Assembly: GCA_014377395.1 (NCBI GenBank)
Contig: JACMPS010000005.1
Coordinates: forward strand, 1-15,388
Direction: 5' to 3'
Source of the DNA: Chthonomonadaceae bacterium
GTDB lineage: Bacteria; Armatimonadota; Chthonomonadetes; Chthonomonadales; Chthonomonadaceae
DNA length: 15,388 nt
Shown: positions 1 through 6,985 of the stretch, in pieces
Position numbering within the stretch: the first letter of the stretch is position 1
Layout: the number at the start of each line of letters is the position of its first letter
Notes under the pieces: generated by a model
The model's database searches: none
Seen by the model: only the letters and a program-made list of their open reading frames with translations
Told to the model about the DNA's origin: nothing
Program-made: the position numbers and the translations under genes

Positions 1-49
1 CAAAGAAGGGGTGGTGCGTAGGGTAAGTGATTGCAGGCGAGAAGTAGGG

Positions 50-400
50 TCACTCGCTCTCACCAAAGAGGGACTGTAAGCGTTCGGCGGCGTGTTGCTC
101 GATAGAGAAAAAAGACATCTCGAAGGCAAGCGTCCACAGTGAGATCAGGGCTTCGTCCGAGGGGCGATCCAGCACCTGCAAGAAGAAATCTTTGAGGATT
201 TCCTCATAAGTAGTTTTGGTTTCGTGCAAATCAATGCGGTCCTTCCCCGTCGCCTCAAAACTCTGACGCTGGTAACATTCCACAAATTCCCGGACATTGG
301 CGGGCGTGGCTTTCTCCAGATTTTTGCCGAATTCCTTCTGGACCGCCATGCGAAACTGTGCCAACTTCGAGCCGCCCCGTTTTCCGCTTTCCTCACTCAT
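50..400 (-). CDS. Hypothetical protein, 116 aa
   Basis: I do not recognise a family for this protein. It is short, soluble-looking and charged, with no signal peptide, membrane segment or cysteine pair. The N-terminus is basic (Ser/Gly/Lys/Arg-rich over the first 13 residues). The remainder looks mostly helical, with a hydrophobic stretch near residues 85-100 (LISLWTLAFEMSFF). The ATG start at 400 is supported by an AAGG Shine-Dalgarno 7 nt upstream on the minus strand. It is transcribed divergently from the DUF3179 gene across about 190 bp, so the two share an upstream region but not an operon. The coding call rests on the start site and an intact frame that opposes no better gene. The function is unknown. 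Confidence 0.7.
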   Translation of the reverse strand: MSEESGKRGGSKLAQFRMAVQKEFGKNLEKATPANVREFVECYQRQSFEATGKDRIDLHETKTTYEEILKDFFLQVLDRPSDEALISLWTLAFEMSFFSIEQHAAERLQSLFGESE

Positions 401-487
401 TTGCTTACCTTAATCCTCTTCTCTCTGCTTCGCCCGGTTAGTTTTTCACTTGTTCTCAATTTTAACCGAAATTTAAGCCCGACTACG

Positions 488-493
488 TATAAT
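488..493 (+). promoter_or_regulatory. Candidate -10 box upstream of the DUF3179 gene
   Basis: A perfect TATAAT lies about 100 bp before the DUF3179 start. No good -35 hexamer sits at 16-18 bp; TTTAAC at 461-466 is too far away. Transcription from it would begin near position 500 and place the small hairpin at 495-508 (ACGGC, loop GTAA, GCCGT) at the very 5' end of the message. The call rests on the -10 hexamer alone. Confidence 0.4.
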
Positions 494-592
494 GACGGCG
501 TAAGCCGTACGGAAGTCTCAATTTTTGTTGCGGTATTTCTCAATTCGGAAAGAAAACGAGTGAGATAGGATCATAATGAGGAGGGCATTGCC

Positions 593-1759
593 TTGAAGAA
601 ACTCAATGTGGGTGTGACAATCGGGGTGGCACTGGCGATTTTTTCGCCGTTCGCCTCTGCCGGAGCGCAGGAGCAAAAAAAGCCGATGGAAACGGTCAAA
701 CCGAAAAATCTGGCAAGCGACATCAAAGCCGAAGCACTGTGGGACGGGCGCGGGATGGTTCCGTTTAAGGGGCTTGACAACCCGCCGATGGTCCTCGCCG
801 ATAAAGCCGATTATCTGGGAGATGAGGAATACGTTCTCGCTCTGACGGTGAACGGCACACCTCGCGCCTACCCGACGCGGTTTGTGTGGTGGCATCACGT
901 TGTTAACGACAGGGCAGGAAACACCGAATTTGCGGTTTCCTACTGCTCCGTCTGCAATACCGGGATCGCCTACAACCGAAAACTGAACGGCAAAACGGTA
1001 GCACTCGACTTTTACGGGCTTTACAACGGCGTGGTGACGCTTATTGATCGCAAAACGGAGAGCGTGTTTTTACAGGCGGGGGGCAGATTTGTCTCCAGTG
1101 ACCTGAGCGGCAAAGAGTTGGATACCCTTCCCATGCTTGACACGACCTGGGGAGAGTGGAAAAAATTGCACCCCGACACCCTTGTGATGTCGCCCGATAC
1201 CGCTTTCAGCAAAATGTACACTCCGAAAGGAACCGCCGAAAGCCGAGATTATAAAGCCTTTCCCGCCCCCTTTTTCCGTCCGACGCTCACACGTTACGAC
1301 AAACGTTTGCCCGCTTTCGACAAGGTGGTTGCACTTGTGCTGAAAGGCGATGACGGCAAGCCGATTTACCGTGCTTATCCCGTGAAAACGCTGGCGGAAT
1401 CAAACTCGGTTGTCAATGATACGCTCGGCAAAACGGCGGTTGCCGTCTTTTTCAACCCCGATGTTGTTTCCGCCGCCGCAATGAACCGCGAACTGGAAGG
1501 CAAAGTTTACACCTTCGAGACAAAAAAAGACACGGACGGCAAACTCGGCTACTACGATCACGAAACGGGTTCGCAGTGGACGCTTGAAGGACTCTCCATT
1601 GCAGGAACGCTGAAAGGAAAATCGCTGACTCGTCTCTCCAGCCACCAGAGCCAGTGGTACGGTTGGGTGGCGACCTTCCCGGACACAAGCATCTACGGCA
1701 AAACCGATCCCCCGATGAGCCTGACCGAAATCCCCGATGAAGCCTTTCCAAAGCGATAA
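593..1759 (+). CDS. Exported DUF3179 domain protein
   Basis: This 388-aa protein matches the DUF3179 family, whose biochemical function is not established. The start is TTG at 593, chosen because GAGGAGGG at 578-585 lies 7 nt upstream and because it gives a clean Sec signal peptide: basic MKKLN, a hydrophobic core, and a cleavage region ASAGA near residues 21-26. Family hallmarks follow. YPTRFVWWHHVVND at about 93-106 corresponds to the usual AYP...W.HE.VND motif. YCSVCNTG at about 117-124 carries the conserved cysteine pair C118 and C121. Further on come the D..YGLYNGVVTLIDR..ESVFLQ block and the WGEWKKLHPDT motif near 195. The CxxC pair suggests metal binding or redox activity, but that is inference. 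The first His-Glu position of the family motif reads HH here. The gene appears monocistronic, with about 560 bp of repeat-bearing DNA behind it and no clear terminator. Confidence 0.88.
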   Translation: MKKLNVGVTIGVALAIFSPFASAGAQEQKKPMETVKPKNLASDIKAEALWDGRGMVPFKGLDNPPMVLADKADYLGDEEYVLALTVNGTPRAYPTRFVWWHHVVNDRAGNTEFAVSYCSVCNTGIAYNRKLNGKTVALDFYGLYNGVVTLIDRKTESVFLQAGGRFVSSDLSGKELDTLPMLDTTWGEWKKLHPDTLVMSPDTAFSKMYTPKGTAESRDYKAFPAPFFRPTLTRYDKRLPAFDKVVALVLKGDDGKPIYRAYPVKTLAESNSVVNDTLGKTAVAVFFNPDVVSAAAMNRELEGKVYTFETKKDTDGKLGYYDHETGSQWTLEGLSIAGTLKGKSLTRLSSHQSQWYGWVATFPDTSIYGKTDPPMSLTEIPDEAFPKR

Positions 1760-1805
1760 CTTCCCTCAGTAAAAACCGAACGCGAAATCATGAATCACTC
1801 TTATT

Positions 1806-1884
1806 CCTCCCCCCACGCTCAGGAGAGGTTGGCGCATTATTCTGATCCTCCCCCTTACGGAAGGGGGGAGGTTAGGAGGCGGTT
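1806..1884 (+). repeat. Composite palindromic C-rich/GGAGG repeat (copy A)
   Basis: The main unit is 1847-1884: a CCTCCCCCTT arm, a short loop, a near-complementary AAGGGGGGAGG arm with one extra G, then the tail TTAGGAGGCGGTT. A degenerate half copy with ACGCTCAGGA precedes it at 1806-1832. The same two-part arrangement recurs at 14195-14272, and single units occur at 2052-2090 (reverse orientation) and 10516-10550. It is intergenic and non-coding. I read it as a REP-like dispersed repeat; folding as a hairpin is expected from the sequence. Confidence 0.7.
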
Positions 1885-1966
1885 GAGTGATGTCTTCTCT
1901 CCCCGCATCGCGTCCAAAGGATGCCTTCACCGCAGGTGCTCAACGCAAGGATAAACTAGACCGTTG

Positions 1967-2002
1967 ATCAATCGTTTAATCGTCAACGATTAAACGATTG
2001 AT
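1967..2002. repeat. Perfect 36-bp palindrome (17-bp arms, 2-nt centre)
   Basis: The left arm at 1967-1983 (ATCAATCGTTTAATCGT) is exactly complementary to the right arm at 1986-2002, with only CA between them. The element is AT-rich, unlike the C/G-rich repeats around it, and no T-run follows, so it does not look like an intrinsic terminator. Partial words of the arm (GATTAA, ATTAAAC) recur just downstream to about 2030. It may be a binding site, a cruciform-forming repeat or a remnant of a mobile element. Confidence 0.75.
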
Positions 2003-2051
2003 GCGATTAACACCGTCCAAACCCATTAAACCATTGCCGCCAAAAACAACA

Positions 2052-2090
2052 AACCCCACCCCAACCCTTCCCTTGCATAAGGAGAGGGGG
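2052..2090 (-). repeat. Palindromic C-rich repeat (copy D, reverse orientation)
   Basis: Read on the minus strand this is a CCCCCTCTCC arm, a TTATGCAA loop region, a GGGAAGGG arm and then the tail TTGGGGTGGGGTT. That is the same plan as the other copies in the window, with a diverged tail. It lies between the DUF3179 gene and the ferritin-like operon. Confidence 0.55.
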
Positions 2091-2168
2091 CAGACACCTC
2101 CAATTTTGGGGTCGTTCGCTTAAAAGCGTCATCTTCTTTCCTCTTGTCAGAGCATTCTCTGCGATAAA

Positions 2169-2188
2169 ACCCTGTTGAAAAACAGGGT
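2169..2188 (+). terminator. GAAA-loop hairpin, possible weak terminator
   Basis: ACCCTGTT pairs perfectly with AACAGGGT around a GAAA tetraloop, giving a stable 8-bp hairpin. No U-tract follows (GATTCGC comes next), so intrinsic termination is doubtful. It could equally be an RNA-stabilising or processing structure upstream of the ferritin-like operon. Confidence 0.35.
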
Positions 2189-2268
2189 GATTCGCTCATT
2201 TCCTGCTCATCTACCGATCATTACCCGGTTTTTTTCAGAAATCAAGCGAACTCTTGCCACGCTTTCAA

Positions 2269-2290
2269 CTCACAGTGCGTAGCCTGTGAG
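2269..2290. promoter_or_regulatory. Inverted repeat upstream of the ferritin-like operon
   Basis: CTCACAG and CTGTGAG form a perfect 7-bp inverted repeat separated by 8 nt, ending about 17 bp before the Shine-Dalgarno of the first ferritin-like gene. Its position fits either an operator or a leader hairpin that could affect ribosome access. No regulator can be assigned from the sequence. Confidence 0.35.
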
Positions 2291-2321
2291 GTAACGTCCA
2301 GTATCGAAGGAGAAAAACCCA

Positions 2322-3161
2322 TTGAACGATTTTGAGCAAATGATGAAAAATCCCGTAGACCGCCGTGTGTTCCTGCAACGCATGACGGCGGCAGGTCTCG
2401 GCACTGCCGCTCTTGCCCTTTTTGCAGGTTGCGGCGGCAACGATAACAACAATAACAACCCCGGATTCAGTTCCGCTGATTTTCGGGGCGTTCCAGGGCG
2501 CAATATCAATGAAGTTGTCCTCAACTATGCGCTGACCCTTGAAATTCTCGAATCAGATCTCTACCGACAGGCACTTAATCTTGCTTCGGTCGGCAAAAGC
2601 ATCAACGATCCTCTCGCGGCTTTCAGTGCCCAAGATTCTACCTATATTCTCCAACCAGGGTCTGCCGGGAACCTTTCGGGTACTCAGGCGGCGGCAGGAT
2701 TTCTCTATCTGAAGCAATACGCTTATGTGGAGGCAGCTCATCGTGATTTTTTGAGAGCGGCGATCCAGCAAGGCGGTGGCACTCCCGTCACCGGCAATCC
2801 GACAGGATACAAGTTTCCCACCAACACGATACTGACTGACCTGCCCTCAATTCTTCAAGCACTTTTGCCTCTGGAGGAAACAGGCGTTCGTGCCTACCTT
2901 GGTGCTTTTAAGGTGCCTTCCTTTACGGCAGACACAACCGGCTTGAATTACGCAACCGTAGCAGCCTCCATTTACTCGACGGAGGCGCGACACTCTGCGG
3001 CGATTTCCTATATCCTCGGTCTGGATCCGGGACCGACCCCGAGACCCGGCGATCTGCAAGTGACTCCGACCTATCCAAGCTCTAATACATTCGAGTATTA
3101 CCTTTTGCCCAATACAGTGATCACTGCTGTGAGTGCCTACTACAAATCCTCAGCTGTTTAA
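2322..3161 (+). CDS. Ferritin-like protein, Tat-type lipoprotein
   Basis: This 279-aa protein belongs to the exported ferritin-like group (Ferritin_2 type). TTG at 2322 is chosen because AAGGAG at 2307-2312 lies 9 nt upstream; an ATG at 2340 lacks a good ribosome site. The N-terminus has a twin-arginine motif (DRRVFL, R14-R15), a hydrophobic stretch and a lipobox-like LFAGC with C37, followed by an Asn-rich linker. That suggests folded export and lipid anchoring. The four-helix diiron ligand pattern is visible: E74/E77 in LEILESDLY, E137 and H140 in EAAH, E185/E186 in LPLEETG, and E221 and H224 in EARH. The likely role is iron binding or oxidative protection outside the cytoplasm, but the substrate is unknown. 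It forms an operon with its paralogue, whose start is 25 bp downstream. Confidence 0.85.
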   Translation: MNDFEQMMKNPVDRRVFLQRMTAAGLGTAALALFAGCGGNDNNNNNPGFSSADFRGVPGRNINEVVLNYALTLEILESDLYRQALNLASVGKSINDPLAAFSAQDSTYILQPGSAGNLSGTQAAAGFLYLKQYAYVEAAHRDFLRAAIQQGGGTPVTGNPTGYKFPTNTILTDLPSILQALLPLEETGVRAYLGAFKVPSFTADTTGLNYATVAASIYSTEARHSAAISYILGLDPGPTPRPGDLQVTPTYPSSNTFEYYLLPNTVITAVSAYYKSSAV

Positions 3162-3186
3162 TAAGAAGATTTAAGGAAAATTTACA

Positions 3187-3912
3187 ATGACCCCACTTGA
3201 TACGAAAACAACTCCAGACGCTCGCCGCCTTGTGCAAGGGGTGGCTCTGGCAGCAGGTGTTGCCGCTCTTGGCGTCGCTTCTGCAAAGCCCGCGCGTGCT
3301 GTCTCCCCTGCACTTAAGTTCAGCGACATTCCCGGAACGGGCAACGTCAAAGTTCTCAATTACGCACTCGCTCTCGAAGACCTCGAATCCGATCTTTACG
3401 TTCAAGCGCTTCAGCGTCTTACTACCGGTGGAACCAATGCACTGGGCACTACAATTACCGGGCTTGGTCTCAGCACCACTACCGATCTCGATGCTCGTTA
3501 CATTGCGAAATACAGTGCTACTGAGCGAGAGCATCGTGACTTTCTGCGTGCGGCAATCACGGCGGCAGGAGCCACCCCGATCACTCCGTACAAGTATAAC
3601 TTTGGAATGGAGAGCCTGACCCGTCCGCAAGTTACCGCTCTGATTTACACGGCGGAGAAAACAGGCGTCGGTGCCTACCTCGGCGCAATTAAATTCTTTG
3701 CTGACTACGCCTATGCACCGATTGCAGCCGCCATTCAGGGAACTGAAGCGCGTCACACGGCTACCTTTGTGATTATCCAGAACATCCTTGGCTTTACGAC
3801 GAATCTGGAGACGGCTCCTCTTGCCAATGAGAACAATGGAATTGATCAACCGATTGAGCCGGATACAGTGCTTGCTACTGTTTCCCCGTTTATCGTTGTT
3901 CCTACCTCCTAG
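3187..3912 (+). CDS. Ferritin-like protein, second paralogue, soluble exported
   Basis: This 241-aa paralogue of the preceding gene has its ATG at 3187, with AAGGA 9 nt upstream. The signal region contains R13-R14 (DARRLV), a hydrophobic Ala/Val/Gly core and an ARA site near residue 38. There is no lipobox cysteine, so this copy should be released rather than lipid-anchored. Diiron ligands are conserved: E64/E67 in LEDLESDLY, E113 and H116 in EREH, E157 in TAEKTG, and E187 and H190 in EARH. Shared words with the first copy (LNYAL, LESDLY, HRDFLRAAI, AYLGA, TEARH) indicate tandem duplication followed by divergence. Such proteins are commonly called ferritin-like domain or DUF-type exported proteins; no activity can be read from the sequence. 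A strong terminator lies 24 bp behind the stop. Confidence 0.87.
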   Translation: MTPLDTKTTPDARRLVQGVALAAGVAALGVASAKPARAVSPALKFSDIPGTGNVKVLNYALALEDLESDLYVQALQRLTTGGTNALGTTITGLGLSTTTDLDARYIAKYSATEREHRDFLRAAITAAGATPITPYKYNFGMESLTRPQVTALIYTAEKTGVGAYLGAIKFFADYAYAPIAAAIQGTEARHTATFVIIQNILGFTTNLETAPLANENNGIDQPIEPDTVLATVSPFIVVPTS

Positions 3913-3935
3913 GATTTACTTTCAATTTGGTGGTT

Positions 3936-3971
3936 CGGTTCGGTCTCTTTCTGAGACCGAACCGTTTTTTT
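3936..3971 (+). terminator. Strong intrinsic terminator of the ferritin-like operon
   Basis: CGGTTCGGTCTC (3936-3947) pairs perfectly over 12 bp with 3953-3964 around the loop TTTCT, followed directly by seven T residues. This is a canonical Rho-independent terminator. It also argues that the downstream large gene does not start upstream of it, although the frame is open there. Confidence 0.93.
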
Positions 3972-4022
3972 GTCTTTACGTCACATTTATTTCCGGTTTT
4001 CGTCTTCGATACGTTAATAGAC

Positions 4023-4056
4023 TCGCTCAAAGAGCGACAAGAAACGAAACCGGTTT
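4023..4056 (+). promoter_or_regulatory. Structured leader of the FecR/Trp-rich gene
   Basis: Between the terminator and the gene start lie a perfect 6-bp hairpin, TCGCTC-AAA-GAGCGA (4023-4037), and a 10-bp palindrome, AAACCGGTTT (4047-4056). They may be leader RNA structure or a protein site. I see no known riboswitch and no convincing promoter pair. Confidence 0.3.
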
Positions 4057-4091
4057 GTTGCGTCGTATCGTCCTCTAAGAAGGTAAGCAAG

Positions 4092-6893
4092 ATGAAAACA
4101 CAATTCAATAAAATCAAATGGGGAAACATTCTTTCAGTCTCGCTGATGGCACTACTCACCGGAATTTCCGTGCCCCAGGCAATCGCTCAAGGTGAAGACG
4201 ATGCCTACACCAGTCGTGTGCGGGGAGAGGTTTCCGGGCAGGAACAAACCCGCGAAGACGGGCCCGTACGCCTTGCCCGATTCCGCTATTTGCGGGGCGG
4301 CGTCTCTTATCGCGCCAATGCGGAAGATGTCTGGACGGACGCAAGCGTGAACACTCCGCTTCGTGAGGGAGCGCAAATTTCGGTGACGGACGACGACAGC
4401 CGCGCCGAACTACAATTCGATGACGGTTCGATTTTGCGGCTGGGACGTGGTGCTTTAGTCACGCTCACGCACCTTTTCAGTGACACGGAAGGTGCCTTTA
4501 CGCAGGTCAAGTTGCAGGACGGCGTCGCCTCCCTTCGCCTGAAGCACGACCGCTCGGTTTATCAGGTGGACACCCCTTACCTCACCGTGAAAGCGGCGGG
4601 ACCCGCTAATTTCCGGGTCAATGTGAGTGAGGACGTAGAAGTCGCGGTTCACTCCGGTAAGGCACTCGTAGAGAGCAGTCAGGGGGAGCAAAATCTTATA
4701 AAGGGAGATTTTGTACGTCTCTCCGACCCCGAAGACGAGCTCGCAATTCGTGATCTTCCCCGCGCCGACGCCTGGGATCGTTGGGACGTGGAGCGTGATC
4801 GTCTTTTGGTGGACGGCGAGCGTGTCGCGCGTAGAAACCTACCCTCCAACATCGCCATTGTTTCGCAGGAACTCGATGAGTACGGCGATTGGCGCAACGA
4901 TACCGATTATGGCTCGGTATGGGTGCCTCGCGTCTCCTCCTCGGATTGGCGACCCTACAACGACGGACACTGGACGTGGGTAAACCCGTTTGGCTGGACG
5001 TGGGTTTCCAACGAAGCCTGGGGCTGGGCTCCCTACCATTATGGAACCTGGGTGCATCGTGGCTTTGGGTGGGCGTGGGTTCCGGGACCTGTGACGCAGT
5101 GCTGGAGTCCCGGCGTAGTTCACTTTTCGGAGTACAGTGGTAGCGTGGCATGGGTTCCACTCGCTCCCTCCGAGATTCGCTATCCAACGCGGATCGGCAT
5201 CGGCTCACGATTTAGCAACTGGTCTCTTTATTTCTCGATTGGCGAAGCGGGGGTCTACTATTATGACCGCGACTGCTTCCGCCCTCGTGCCTGGAATTCA
5301 ACTTACATCAATCGCTCGACCGTGATCAAAAACACAACGATTGTCAACAACAACTATTATGGCGGCGGAAGGCAACGCGAAGGTAATGTATTCGGCTACA
5401 ATCACAATACGACGATTCCTTCTCCTCGCTATGTTCCGATCAATGCGCGTCTTGCTTCCGGGGCGTCTCAGGCAGGAACAGGCGAATTTGGAAGGGGCGG
5501 CTATCGCCGGATTGAGCGAAATAGCGGAGGCTTGTTTGGTGAGGGAAGAGGCGTAGGCGCACCGCGCATCGGAGATATGCCCGCATCGGGGCCCTCGGCA
5601 CTTCGCCCGACAATGGACAGATTGCCCTCCGCTTCACGCAACAATGTCCCGACCGCTCGATCTATGGAACGCCGGACTTATTCGGCTTCACAAGAGAGAC
5701 GCGACTCGGGGGGCGGAATGGCGGGAGTGCCGACAACGGCGGATCAATTGAGGGGGCGTCGTGCGCCTTCGACGGGAAATTCGTCCCGCCCTGACCGTGC
5801 TCGAACAACGGACACAGGATCGCTTACAGATCGAACCGGGCGGACAGACCGAATTGGTAGAACTGGAAGCATCGACAGAACCGTACCCGGAACCGGAGCG
5901 GGGCGCACTCAGTCGGGAACGAGCGTTCCCGGAATGGGCAGACGAAACCCGGAAACTAATTCTACGAGTAACTCTACGACTTCGCCGGGAAGATCTACCC
6001 GCGATTCAGGAATGGGAACAGAACGGGGAAATCGTTCTGGGACGAACTCGGGGAACGAAACTTCGATCCCACGAAGAGGCACAGGTCGAATGGGAACACC
6101 GGAGGGAACAAAGAGCGGCTCTGTTCCCGATATTTCCGGGGGAACAGAAACGCACGGCACTCCCTCAACTTCACGACGCAACCGCACCTATAGCACGGAC
6201 AGGGCGGCAAGCAGTTCCGATGCGGCACGAAGCGCACGGGAAGCCCTGAACGGCACACGCAGAGGCGGGGGTACGGAAAGAGGCACCTCCGGCGGGATGG
6301 AGCGTTCGACAGGGCAAAGCGAAACGTCTTCTCGCCGCTCCTCCGACACAGGGATAGGAACAAGATTGGACAATCGAGCGGAAAGCACTCGCCCGCAAGC
6401 GCGAACACGCGAACGCAGCAACCTTCCGAACGCAGGTTCTGGCACGGATCGCGCTTCGCGTCCCTCACCCGGCGGGGTAAGTGAGCGCACAACCCGGCAG
6501 GAAAGAGGCTATTCTCCGTCCTCTTCATCGGGTTCCACAGGCAATGAGACAAGTCGGCAGGAACAGCGCACCCGAACTCCACGCGGTTCCGAAACAGGCA
6601 CTTCGCCGGAGCGCACTTCGCCTTCACGACGTGAGCGAACCTACACTCCCGACGCCGGAAGCGGTTCGACGGAAAGACGAAGCCCTCGTACCCCGGAGGC
6701 ATCGGCTCCCACTCGTACCGAACGCAGAAACGATTCAGGCGGAGTGCCTTCCGGTTGGGGAACAGAGCGAGAGAGTCGCCCTGTTTCTCCTCCGCGAGAG
6801 ACGCGAGAAAGCCGCACCTCAACTCCTGAGAAGTCCGACACGGACAAGTCAAGCAGGGACAGCGGTTCCGCTCCCCGTCGCCGTCGTTCCTGA
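4092..6893 (+). CDS. Exported FecR-domain, Trp-rich (DUF6600-like) protein with long basic tail
   Basis: The protein is 933 aa from ATG 4092, which has AGAAGG 8 nt upstream and begins a Sec signal peptide ending near QAIAQ (residue about 33). The frame is open further upstream, but that would cross the terminator at 3936-3971. Residues about 85-210 form a FecR-type beta domain (LREGAQISV, AELQFDDGSILRLG, VHSGKALVES). Residues about 275-345 are a Trp/Tyr/Gly-rich block with repeated W-x-W-V and G-W-x-W units, as in DUF6600 proteins. From about residue 425 the chain is low-complexity, rich in Arg, Ser, Thr, Gly, Pro and Glu with almost no hydrophobic residues, ending in RRRRS. It probably acts outside the cytoplasmic membrane, perhaps binding polymers or cell wall; that is inference. 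No sigma/anti-sigma gene is adjacent, so a classical FecR signalling role is unsupported. Confidence 0.85.
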   Translation: MKTQFNKIKWGNILSVSLMALLTGISVPQAIAQGEDDAYTSRVRGEVSGQEQTREDGPVRLARFRYLRGGVSYRANAEDVWTDASVNTPLREGAQISVTDDDSRAELQFDDGSILRLGRGALVTLTHLFSDTEGAFTQVKLQDGVASLRLKHDRSVYQVDTPYLTVKAAGPANFRVNVSEDVEVAVHSGKALVESSQGEQNLIKGDFVRLSDPEDELAIRDLPRADAWDRWDVERDRLLVDGERVARRNLPSNIAIVSQELDEYGDWRNDTDYGSVWVPRVSSSDWRPYNDGHWTWVNPFGWTWVSNEAWGWAPYHYGTWVHRGFGWAWVPGPVTQCWSPGVVHFSEYSGSVAWVPLAPSEIRYPTRIGIGSRFSNWSLYFSIGEAGVYYYDRDCFRPRAWNSTYINRSTVIKNTTIVNNNYYGGGRQREGNVFGYNHNTTIPSPRYVPINARLASGASQAGTGEFGRGGYRRIERNSGGLFGEGRGVGAPRIGDMPASGPSALRPTMDRLPSASRNNVPTARSMERRTYSASQERRDSGGGMAGVPTTADQLRGRRAPSTGNSSRPDRARTTDTGSLTDRTGRTDRIGRTGSIDRTVPGTGAGRTQSGTSVPGMGRRNPETNSTSNSTTSPGRSTRDSGMGTERGNRSGTNSGNETSIPRRGTGRMGTPEGTKSGSVPDISGGTETHGTPSTSRRNRTYSTDRAASSSDAARSAREALNGTRRGGGTERGTSGGMERSTGQSETSSRRSSDTGIGTRLDNRAESTRPQARTRERSNLPNAGSGTDRASRPSPGGVSERTTRQERGYSPSSSSGSTGNETSRQEQRTRTPRGSETGTSPERTSPSRRERTYTPDAGSGSTERRSPRTPEASAPTRTERRNDSGGVPSGWGTERESRPVSPPRETRESRTSTPEKSDTDKSSRDSGSAPRRRRS

Positions 6894-6910
6894 AAGTGAG
6901 CGGCAACTGC

Positions 6911-6950
6911 AAAAAAGCACCCCTCCCTTCTGAGAGAAGAGAGGGGCGTT
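6911..6950. terminator. Bidirectional intrinsic terminator between convergent genes
   Basis: CCCCTCCCTTCT (6920-6931) pairs with AGAAGAGAGGGG (6935-6946) over 12 positions with one mismatch and a GAG loop. Six A residues precede it (6911-6916), giving a U-tract for the minus-strand lipoprotein gene; CGTTT follows on the plus side. It therefore serves the minus-strand gene best and probably also the FecR/Trp-rich gene that ends 17 bp before the A-run. Confidence 0.82.
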
Positions 6951-6985
6951 TGGTTTCCGCTTTTCGCAGAGAAAAGGTTCGGCTT

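Noticed and set aside
2212..2237. ACCG...CGGTTTTTTT as a terminator
   Set aside because: The stem is only about 4 bp with an 8-9 nt loop. The T-run alone is not enough.
3121..3849. 242-codon minus-strand frame opposite the second ferritin-like gene
   Set aside because: It is antisense to a gene with intact diiron ligands and ends across the operon gap. It is Ser/Cys/Arg-rich with no recognisable domain.
3927..4091. Upstream extension of the FecR/Trp-rich frame
   Set aside because: It would start within the terminator hairpin region and place the signal peptide internally. ATG 4092 has its own ribosome site and signal peptide.
5761..6249. 162-codon plus-strand frame inside the tail region
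   Set aside because: It is out of frame with the real gene. Its long length comes from the low-complexity CGN/GGN/ACN codon content, with no start signal.
5995..6912. 305-codon minus-strand open frame opposite the tail of the FecR/Trp-rich gene
   Set aside because: It is Cys/Arg/Pro-rich and composed of complements of the Arg/Ser/Thr/Gly codons of the tail. It has no ribosome site and runs across the terminator region.
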